Shown here in pieces: positions 1 through 5,359 of a stretch of DNA of 5,359 nucleotides. Under the pieces are notes generated by a model. That model saw nothing but the letters and a program-made list of their open reading frames with translations. It had not been told where the DNA came from and ran no database searches. This DNA comes from Prevotellaceae bacterium UBA2718 (lineage in GTDB: Bacteria; Bacteroidota; Bacteroidia; Bacteroidales; Bacteroidaceae), in assembly GCA_002353975.1 (NCBI GenBank), contig DEKQ01000057.1:1-5359 (forward strand), read 5' to 3'. How positions within the stretch are numbered: the first letter of the stretch is position 1; each line of letters begins with the position of its first letter. Position numbers and translations under genes: made by a program.

Positions 1-1106
1 CCATCTGATGCCAGTGTCAGCTGAGCATAGAAGGTCTTTACCAATGTAGAGCCGCTGTAGTCGGAAGTAAGTGTCTTGGTCCACTCTTTCTTGTCGAAAG
101 ACAACTCGATGCCGTCAGTGGCAGTAATGCTCACGGTGCCCGTCTCGGGTGAGAGTCCAAAGCCGTTCAGCGTGAATTCCTTTTGCAGGGTCTGTCCTTT
201 ATACGCCTCGCCTAAGTCGCCCGTTGCGGGTGTCACGGTAAGGTCGGTGGGGAGTGTGATGGCATCGGTCAGTATATTCTGCGCCTTCATCAGGCGTGCA
301 CATTCGCGTGCCACCAGAACGGCACCGGTAGTATTGAAATGGGTTGAGCCGTCACCATCGAACAGGTACTCGTGGCACTTAGCGTCACCATAGTATTCAT
401 AGAGCTCAGCGGTTGCCGTTGTCAGGTCAATGAAGCTGACACCCTTCTCCTCAGCCAGTTTCTGTGAGTGGTAGGCATAGTCCATAGTATGGTCATCGGC
501 AGGAACACTCTGCTTCTCCTTTATGCCTCCTGAGGTCAGGACAGAGAATGAGTCGCCCAGGTCGTGACGGCCATTACGGCGTATCTTGGACCCTGAGAAA
601 TAGCTGCGGCATACGGGTGAGCATATAATAGGTGTGGCACCTAATGCCTTTGCCTCATCAACAATCTTGCCCAGCCACTCTTTGTATGTGGTGGAAGGGA
701 TGGTTCCGCGCAGGTCAACGGCTTCTGCAGCGGCGTTGTCGCCTATACTTAGATAGTAGTCACGCAGTTGGTAGCCGTCCATGCCAGAGTTCTTCTCATC
801 GTTGTGGCCGAAGGTGATGATGACGTAGTCACCTGCTGAGACATTTTTCTTGGCGGTCTGCCATAGCTCCTCATATCCGCCGCGCGAGTCTCTGCCACCC
901 TTGGCGTAGTTGATACTCGTCCAGCCATTAGTCAGGAAGTTGCCAAAGTACATTCCCCATCCACGGGTAACGGTGGCAGATTCATCATAGGGAGCCATCG
1001 TGGAGTCTCCCAAAGTGTGCACTTTTTTTGCAGCTTGCACCTGAGATACACCTATCATCACGATGGCCATCAGGGCAAACATAAACTGAAATAATCTTTG
1101 TTTCAT
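1..1106 (-). CDS. Secreted SGNH-family esterase, rhamnogalacturonan acetylesterase-like (3' end cut by window edge)
   Basis: Probable deacetylase acting on acetylated pectin (rhamnogalacturonan) outside the cytoplasm. The visible frame gives 368 residues with no stop before the window edge. Residues 1-25 form a type I signal peptide (basic start, hydrophobic core, cleavage near VQA-A) with no lipobox cysteine. SGNH blocks are clear: GDST at 33-36 (nucleophile Ser35), the NYAKGG segment at 66-71, FGHND at 99-103 (oxyanion Asn102), and DGSTHFN at 252-258 with His256. The stretch RGTIPSTTYKEW (133-144) followed by the SPVCR stretch at 163-167 is typical of this esterase group. Oddity: the acid and histidine are spaced DxxxH rather than the usual DxxH. 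From about residue 285 a second region rich in short beta strands begins (LTVTPATGDLG, then a GTVSITATDGIEL-like segment), probably an Ig-like beta-sandwich, cut by the edge. ATG start at 1106; no Shine-Dalgarno, as is normal in Bacteroidetes. Family is confident; exact substrate is inferred. Confidence 0.88.
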   Translation of the reverse strand, partial: MKQRLFQFMFALMAIVMIGVSQVQAAKKVHTLGDSTMAPYDESATVTRGWGMYFGNFLTNGWTSINYAKGGRDSRGGYEELWQTAKKNVSAGDYVIITFGHNDEKNSGMDGYQLRDYYLSIGDNAAAEAVDLRGTIPSTTYKEWLGKIVDEAKALGATPIICSPVCRSYFSGSKIRRNGRHDLGDSFSVLTSGGIKEKQSVPADDHTMDYAYHSQKLAEEKGVSFIDLTTATAELYEYYGDAKCHEYLFDGDGSTHFNTTGAVLVARECARLMKAQNILTDAITLPTDLTVTPATGDLGEAYKGQTLQKEFTLNGFGLSPETGTVSITATDGIELSFDKKEWTKTLTSDYSGSTLVKTFYAQLTLASD

Positions 1107-1154
1107 GAAAGTTGTTGTTAGAAATTGTTGTTGTGTGATTAGATTTTCTGGCTG

Positions 1155-1162
1155 CAAAGATA
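1155..1162 (-). promoter_or_regulatory. Bacteroidetes-type -7 promoter box for the esterase gene
   Basis: Read on the minus strand the bases are TATCTTTG, an exact match to the Bacteroidetes -7 consensus TAnnTTTG. It lies 48 bases before the esterase ATG, giving a predicted leader of about 40 nt. No good TTTG element is present at the expected -33 distance (around 1183-1187, which reads CACCC). A strong -7 with a poor -33 fits an activator-dependent promoter. The leader carries two AACAACAA tracts and no Shine-Dalgarno. The start site is predicted from the motif only. Confidence 0.6.
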
Positions 1163-1186
1163 GCGTGTTTTCCCGATGAAATGGGG

Positions 1187-1223
1187 TGAAATTTGCGTCA
1201 AAGAGTATGAAAAATGCGTCATA
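1187..1223 (-). promoter_or_regulatory. Two direct repeats, 21-bp period: candidate AraC-type activator operator
   Basis: On the minus strand TATGACGCATTTTTCA (1223-1208) and TTTGACGCAAATTTCA (1202-1187) match at 13 of 16 positions and are offset by exactly 21 bp, two helical turns. The proximal copy ends about where a -33 element should be, 25 bp before the -7 box. A third, inverted core lies at 1234-1240. Direct half-sites with 21-bp spacing abutting the promoter are the known arrangement for AraC-family activators, and the adjacent gene encodes a protein with that DNA-binding domain. That this protein binds here is inference. Confidence 0.5.
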
Positions 1224-1245
1224 CACCCCTGTATGACGCATTTTT
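1210..1245 (-). terminator. Intrinsic terminator after the regulator gene (perfect 15-bp stem)
   Basis: The arms at 1231-1245 and 1210-1224 are perfect 15-bp inverted complements (AAAAATGCGTCATAC in the first arm) around a 6-base loop. The stem base is A:T and five Ts end the second arm, so the RNA would form a hairpin ending in a U-run. It begins 44 bases after the regulator's stop codon. Because of the A-tract on the other side it could also work in the reverse direction. The second arm overlaps the distal operator repeat, so part of the symmetry may serve protein binding instead. Confidence 0.65.
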
Positions 1246-1289
1246 CCACTGTTTAAGTCGCTATACTTATTTCTCTCCACTCTCTGCCT

Positions 1290-3854
1290 TCATCCCCCTC
1301 TGTACTCCGTCGGGGTCTGACCGACGGCTTGCCTGAAGCTGCGGCTGAAATACTTCGGGTCGCTGAATCCGCAGGCGTATGCAACCTCAGAGACATTCTT
1401 GTCAGTGGCCTGCAGCATGTGACAGGCTCGCTTGATGCGTGCCTGATGCATCAGTTCCTGAGGAGTAACACCCAGAGTCTGCTTGAGCTTGCGTTGTAGT
1501 CCGCTGCGGCTGGTGGCTGCGGCAAGAGCCATATCGCCCACACCGACATCGCTGTTTGCGATATTTTCTTCTACAAACTGCATCACACGTTTCAGCATTG
1601 GGTCCAGATTGTCGGCCTGCAGGGTGATTTCTGAAGCTTGGTTACTGCCTTGAGGTTCAGGCATAGCTGCTTCATCATTCTTCTCTCTCACCTCAATCAG
1701 GGCCAGATACTTCTCCAGAGTCTCGCGCTGCTGTCGCTTGATACGCCTTATATATAATAAGGTATAGACAATTGCAGCCAATGTCGCAACTATGAGAAGC
1801 ACTATAAGCAGCCGACCTGCTGTTGATTCCCAGAATGCAGGTTTCACTATCACGGTAAGCGTGCGCTGGTTGTCAATCCATTCGCCGTCGCTATTCGTTG
1901 ACCGTATTTCCAGAATATAGGTGCCGGGGTTCAGGTCTAACAGCGTTGCCGAGCGGTCGTGACCTATGTAGTTCCACTCGGTACTGTCATTACGGTTGCT
2001 GGGTATAAGCCTGAAGGCATAGCTTATGCGCTCGGGGGCGTTGTAGTCTATGGCTGCAAAGTGTACTGTCAGGCTCCGCTCGTTGGGCATCAGCGTCAGT
2101 GTGTCAATGTGTTCTGCGGCCCAGTTGTCATTTCCTCCTTGTATAGAGACATGGGTCAGCACTACTTTCGGGCTGTAGCGATGCCATTCATTGTCCTCAT
2201 CGGTGATGACGAATGCCCCGTCTGTCAGGGCGAATATCCATTGATTATGCTCCCTCTGTTTCTCTCTCGGAGCATTGCCGCGCTTCAACTGTGGGAGCAG
2301 CAGTGGTCGGGCTTCGCTGAAACGATAGTCTGAATGAAAGAAGTGAGCATCAAACACTCTTGCATGGTTCGTACTGTCCAGCAGGCTTACGAGGTGGCTC
2401 CCTACCACTATCAGTTGCCCGTCAGTATCAAACAACATAGACTGCACCACATCTGATGGCAGTTCATGGCTGCTTACATTGATATGCTGGAAGTGGAGTT
2501 GCTGTTTCGTCAGGTCCTTGTCCAGTATCTTGTTTACTCCTCCGCTCTCTGTGCTGACGAAAAGTTGGCCCGATGCATCCTCTGCTATGTCCATTGTGGC
2601 GCTGCTGCTGAGGCTTGACACTCGGTCAGACTCCCGTTGGTGAAGCGTGAAACGCATGTCTTGAGGCTTTGGCTCAATCTTAGAAATGAGAAGTCCCCCC
2701 GATGTGGCAACCAGCATTATGTTATCCTTGGTGATATGGATGTAGCGTGCGCGTAGTGCAGCATCCGCAGGATAGTGCTTTGGAGCATGGAAATGAGGCT
2801 GCTCCGCTTCGGGGTCGGTGGTGTAAAATATGCCGCCACCCAGTGTAGCCACCCATAGACGTCCCTGACGGTCGGAAGTGATATGATAGATATTCTTGTG
2901 TGGGATGTCTATGAAATGAGCTATTTTGTATGTATTTGGACTGCTTTTTACCAGTCGGTACAGTCCATTAGGCTTAGTACCCATCCAGAGTGTGCCGTCA
3001 GATGACTCATACATACAGTAAACAGCTGCTCCGAATCTTGTGTATGACGGACTGATATGCCCGTCCGCTCCCAGATAACCAATGAGGTGATTGTCAACAG
3101 CGCTGAATACTCTTACGGCTTCATCGTCTTTGGTTGCTACCCAGTAGCGATTATCGGAGTCTGCAAAGAGGGTCTTTACTTCTGCTTGCGGCGTTATGGG
3201 TAGGCGTCGGGTGCGTTGTCTGTCGGTTGTGAAGCGATAAATGCTTGAGTAGGAGAGTGCCCACAGGTTCTTCTGATGGTCAAGCATGACGAATGAGAGA
3301 TTGCGGAAATTCTCTTGCAGCGGACAGGTCTGCTGACTGCCGTTGATGGGGTCAAGGTATGTGAGTCTTCCGCTGGTGTCCAGTGTCCACTGTGTCTTGT
3401 GGCAGTCTGTCCATGTATAGGGTTTGCGTTGCAGCGAACGGCTCATCCTCGTCCCTCTGCCTTTATCTCTCATCCTTTTGATCTTCTTCTGCTCGCTATC
3501 GCTAATGTCGCGGAAGCGATAGTCCTTCAGGTCAAAGATGAATTGCTGTTCGTCCAACCGGCATAGTATCAACCCTTCGGGTAGTAACTCGATGTCGCGT
3601 ATGCGGTCGGTCATCATTCTGCATCCGTCGCCTACCTGTGGCTTGAATGTGCGAAATTCATAACCGTCATACCTACACAGTCCGTTCCATGTGGAGAACC
3701 ACATAAATCCCTGCTCATCCTGCAGGAGCTGTGTGATGTGGCTCGATGCAACGCCATTGTCTTCGTCGTATCGTGTCACATTACAAAACGGCTGCGCCTG
3801 CATGGCTATAGTAGCCAGCAGGAGCAGCAGATATAGGAGATATAAACGTCTCAA
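1290..3854 (-). CDS. Membrane-spanning propeller/Y_Y_Y/AraC transcriptional regulator lacking kinase and receiver domains
   Basis: Predicted one-component sensor-regulator of carbohydrate use, 854 residues. Residues 1-20 are a signal peptide (MRR then a leucine-rich core). Residues about 23-565 form a periplasmic two-component-regulator-type beta-propeller, with repeated blade strands such as GFMWFSTWNGL (49-59), GTLWMGTKPNGLY (287-299), GRLWVATLGGGIF (331-343) and GQLFVSTESGGV (429-440). A Y_Y_Y domain follows at about 605-672, then one transmembrane helix at about 680-702 and a short cytoplasmic linker. The C-terminus is an AraC-type double helix-turn-helix (about 752-852), with the family signature at 821-852 including VAYACGFSDPKYFSRSF. 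Hybrid two-component sensors of this type carry kinase and receiver domains and are usually around 1,300 residues or more; here the linker has no H-box and no receiver. Start: TTG at 3854 is the only plausible start between an in-frame upstream TAA and the signal peptide; the first ATG (residue 18) would remove the signal peptide. Likely target: the repeats at 1187-1223 before the esterase gene (inference). Confidence 0.9.
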   Translation of the reverse strand: MRRLYLLYLLLLLATIAMQAQPFCNVTRYDEDNGVASSHITQLLQDEQGFMWFSTWNGLCRYDGYEFRTFKPQVGDGCRMMTDRIRDIELLPEGLILCRLDEQQFIFDLKDYRFRDISDSEQKKIKRMRDKGRGTRMSRSLQRKPYTWTDCHKTQWTLDTSGRLTYLDPINGSQQTCPLQENFRNLSFVMLDHQKNLWALSYSSIYRFTTDRQRTRRLPITPQAEVKTLFADSDNRYWVATKDDEAVRVFSAVDNHLIGYLGADGHISPSYTRFGAAVYCMYESSDGTLWMGTKPNGLYRLVKSSPNTYKIAHFIDIPHKNIYHITSDRQGRLWVATLGGGIFYTTDPEAEQPHFHAPKHYPADAALRARYIHITKDNIMLVATSGGLLISKIEPKPQDMRFTLHQRESDRVSSLSSSATMDIAEDASGQLFVSTESGGVNKILDKDLTKQQLHFQHINVSSHELPSDVVQSMLFDTDGQLIVVGSHLVSLLDSTNHARVFDAHFFHSDYRFSEARPLLLPQLKRGNAPREKQREHNQWIFALTDGAFVITDEDNEWHRYSPKVVLTHVSIQGGNDNWAAEHIDTLTLMPNERSLTVHFAAIDYNAPERISYAFRLIPSNRNDSTEWNYIGHDRSATLLDLNPGTYILEIRSTNSDGEWIDNQRTLTVIVKPAFWESTAGRLLIVLLIVATLAAIVYTLLYIRRIKRQQRETLEKYLALIEVREKNDEAAMPEPQGSNQASEITLQADNLDPMLKRVMQFVEENIANSDVGVGDMALAAATSRSGLQRKLKQTLGVTPQELMHQARIKRACHMLQATDKNVSEVAYACGFSDPKYFSRSFRQAVGQTPTEYRGG

Positions 3855-3874
3855 GGGTTTAGCAGACGGATTAA

Positions 3875-3882
3875 CAAATTAA
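3875..3882 (-). promoter_or_regulatory. Possible weak -7 box for the regulator gene
   Basis: TTAATTTG on the minus strand matches the TAnnTTTG consensus except at its second base and lies 20 bases before the TTG start, implying a very short leader. No TTTG -33 element is seen at the expected distance; that position falls at the edge of the 7-bp repeat array. A weak constitutive promoter would suit a low-abundance sensor, but read-through from the efflux gene is equally possible because no clear terminator lies between them. Confidence 0.25.
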
Positions 3883-3903
3883 TGAATTACGTTTTTAACC
3901 GGC

Positions 3904-3966
3904 ATTCTGCATTCTGAATTTTGCATTCTGAATTCTGAATTCTGAATTCTGAATTCTGCATTCTGC
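3904..3966. repeat. Heptanucleotide tandem repeat, nine units (ATTCTGA/ATTCTGC)
   Basis: Nine contiguous 7-bp units fill 63 bp. Plus-strand order: ATTCTGC, ATTCTGA, ATTTTGC, four ATTCTGA, then two ATTCTGC. Only the seventh base (A or C) varies, apart from one C-to-T change in unit three. Junctions of the A-type units create GAATTC palindromes. The array begins one base after the efflux gene's stop codon and fills over half of the gap before the regulator. It is noncoding, AT-rich and forms no strong hairpin. Tandem arrays like this can gain or lose units by slippage. Confidence 0.9.
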
Positions 3967-3967
3967 A

Positions 3968-5359
3968 TTATTCCGAGCCTCCGCCGAGTGCTATGTAGAG
4001 TGCTATGACGGCTTCGGCAGCATCGTACATATTCATTGCCTGGCTGAGCTGTGCGTCGAGCAGCGACTCCTGGGCTTTGAGGACCTCGATGTAACTGGCC
4101 TTGCCATTGTCCATCAGCTCATGGGTACCCTGGTATGCCTTATTGAGTGCCTCTACCTGGCTCTGGTAGTAGCCGTGCTTCTCACGCGCTGCCATGCAGT
4201 CGGCCATAGCCTGATTGACTTCGTTGCCCGCATTGATAACCGTCTGCACATATTTGCGCTGCATGTCTTCTTCGGTGAGCATGGCTATCTTTTTGTTGGC
4301 TTTCAGCTTGCCTCGTGCGAAGATGGGTTGCGTAAGCTGTCCCAATGCATTGAGGAGAATCTTTCCCGGGTCAACGGTGACGCCTCCTGCGGAGTTTGTC
4401 CACCCCGCTGCACCGCTGAGTGTGAGGGTGGGGTAGAAGGCTGCACGTGCCACCTGAGTGTTGTAGAAGGCCTCTTCAATAGCAAAGTTGGCCATGCGGA
4501 TGTCCGGACGACGCTCGAGCATCATTGCCGGTACACCGATGTGGAGGTATTTAGTGTCGAACATGCGCTGCTCTGCGTCGCCCTGCGCCTCCACGTGATG
4601 CAGTATGGAGCTGCCCCACTTCTGTCGGTTGATGTGCTGTGGCGTGATGGCAAGGAGCTGACAGATTGAGTTCTCCGTAGCGCGTATGAGGCTGCGAGTA
4701 TCCACTATCTGTGTCTTCACGCTGAGGTATGACGCCTCCATCTGGTTGACGGCTGTGCTGTAGGCTTTACCGTTCTCCCAGAGTGAGGTCTCTGTCTCAA
4801 GTGACTTCTTCCAGAGGCTGTCGGTCATGGTGAGAATCTCGAGCTGACGGTCGAGCACCTGGAGGAGGAAGTACTGCTGAGCGGTGATAGAGATGAGATT
4901 GGCGCGTATGGCTTCTTTCTGCATCTGTGCCTGAAGGAGCACTGCCTTTGCTGCGCGCTTCTTGTTGGTGAGCGAGCCGAAGATGTCGATGTCTATTGAC
5001 AGTTCCATCTGCAGGTTGTATGTCTTAGAGAGCTTGCCTCCGTCGAAGCTTGACAACGAGCCCTGGGGCGAGAGTGCGAGCGACGGCATGAAGGCGAACT
5101 TGGCTGCGCGGAGTGCTGCCTCACTCTTCTCCACAGTGATGCGCGCGGAGTTGAGGTCGGTGTTATTGGCGAGCACCTGCTCAATGAGCTGCTGCAGGAC
5201 GGGGTCGGTGAAGAACTCACGCCACGACATCTGTGCCATGGTCTGTTCGCCCTGGGCCTGTGTGATTTCCTTGTTGACGCCAAATGCATCGGCAGGTGTC
5301 GGTGTGTTTGGCTCGTACTTCTTGTATAAGCCGCAGCCCGTGAGCATGACACCCACGGT
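3968..5359 (-). CDS. Outer-membrane efflux lipoprotein, OprM/NodT (TolC-like) family; 5' end cut by window edge
   Basis: Outer-membrane channel that works with an RND pump and a periplasmic adaptor to export small molecules. About 460 residues are visible, near full length for the family. The N-terminus holds a lipobox, LTGC, just inside the window, so the protein is lipid-anchored; only the start of its signal peptide is missing. The GTG at 5356 is unlikely to be the true start because it would leave almost no signal peptide, and the frame stays open to the edge. Two outer-membrane efflux repeats (about 50-240 and 270-455, counting from that GTG) carry family hallmarks: DIFGSLTNKKRAAKA (124-138), LERRPDIRMAN (280-290), AAFYPTLTLSG (305-315), LTQPIFARGKL (341-351) and GKASYIEVLKAQESLLDAQL (418-437). 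The protein ends at TAA (3970-3968), followed at once by the 7-bp repeat array. Adaptor and pump genes would be expected upstream, beyond the right edge (inference). No substrate can be assigned. Confidence 0.93.
   Translation of the reverse strand, partial: TVGVMLTGCGLYKKYEPNTPTPADAFGVNKEITQAQGEQTMAQMSWREFFTDPVLQQLIEQVLANNTDLNSARITVEKSEAALRAAKFAFMPSLALSPQGSLSSFDGGKLSKTYNLQMELSIDIDIFGSLTNKKRAAKAVLLQAQMQKEAIRANLISITAQQYFLLQVLDRQLEILTMTDSLWKKSLETETSLWENGKAYSTAVNQMEASYLSVKTQIVDTRSLIRATENSICQLLAITPQHINRQKWGSSILHHVEAQGDAEQRMFDTKYLHIGVPAMMLERRPDIRMANFAIEEAFYNTQVARAAFYPTLTLSGAAGWTNSAGGVTVDPGKILLNALGQLTQPIFARGKLKANKKIAMLTEEDMQRKYVQTVINAGNEVNQAMADCMAAREKHGYYQSQVEALNKAYQGTHELMDNGKASYIEVLKAQESLLDAQLSQAMNMYDAAEAVIALYIALGGGSE

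Noticed and set aside
76..393. Plus-strand open frame of 105 codons
   Set aside because: Antisense to the esterase gene, whose SGNH motifs and signal peptide establish the real frame.
1107..1154. Riboswitch or structured leader before the esterase
   Set aside because: The predicted leader is only about 40 nt, AC-rich and without stable hairpins.
1210..1245. Inverted repeat as a transposon end or insertion-sequence remnant
   Set aside because: No transposase, no partner copy and no target duplication; the position after a stop codon and the T-run fit a terminator better.
1959..2333. Plus-strand open frame of 124 codons
   Set aside because: Antisense to the propeller and Y_Y_Y region of the regulator; no start signal and no recognisable domain.
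3904..3966. Short repeat array as a CRISPR
   Set aside because: Units are 7 bp with no spacers; it is a simple tandem repeat.
4121..4669. Plus-strand open frame of 182 codons
   Set aside because: Lies wholly inside the efflux lipoprotein gene on the other strand, whose family motifs are unmistakable; its own translation is cysteine-rich and matches no known fold.
4993..5352. Minus-strand open frame of 119 codons in another frame of the efflux gene
   Set aside because: Serine/arginine-rich out-of-frame translation of a well-supported gene.
5354..5356. GTG at 5356 as the true start of the efflux gene
   Set aside because: It would leave only seven residues before the lipobox cysteine, too few for a signal peptide; the frame remains open to the window edge.

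Overview
The window is 5,359 bases of Bacteroidales-type DNA, most like Prevotella or Bacteroides. The basis is a propeller/Y_Y_Y/AraC regulator of the carbohydrate-sensing kind, a NodT-type outer-membrane lipoprotein, a good TAnnTTTG -7 promoter box, and translation starts without a Shine-Dalgarno sequence. Species cannot be named from the sequence alone. All three genes lie on the minus strand, so transcription runs from high to low coordinates; the plus-strand open frames are shadows.

Right part (3968-5359): the 3' most of an outer-membrane efflux lipoprotein (OprM/NodT, TolC-like), cut by the window edge just before its signal peptide. It is probably the last gene of an RND efflux operon lying beyond the edge. 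One base after its stop codon a 63-bp array of nine 7-bp units begins (3904-3966). The array separates the efflux module from the regulator.

Middle (1290-3854): an 854-residue membrane-spanning regulator. It has a signal peptide, a periplasmic beta-propeller, a Y_Y_Y domain, one transmembrane helix and a C-terminal AraC-type DNA-binding domain. It resembles a hybrid two-component system sensor, but the histidine kinase and receiver domains are absent, so it looks like a one-component, membrane-tethered transcription factor. It has no ATG start that keeps the signal peptide and probably starts at TTG.

Gap 1107-1289: this holds the most interesting DNA. A perfect 15-bp inverted repeat with T-runs looks like the regulator's terminator. 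One arm is also one of two direct repeats (core TGACGCA followed by TTTCA) spaced exactly 21 bp. These lie just upstream of a TATCTTTG promoter box for the next gene. The layout is what one expects of an AraC-type activator site, so terminator and operator appear to share DNA.

Left part (1-1106): a secreted SGNH-family esterase of the rhamnogalacturonan acetylesterase type, followed by the start of a beta-sandwich domain and cut by the left window edge.

Proposed working model (inference): the regulator senses a pectin-derived glycan in the periplasm and, while in the inner membrane, binds the 21-bp repeats to switch on the esterase and whatever follows it to the left. The efflux gene appears to be an unrelated neighbour.
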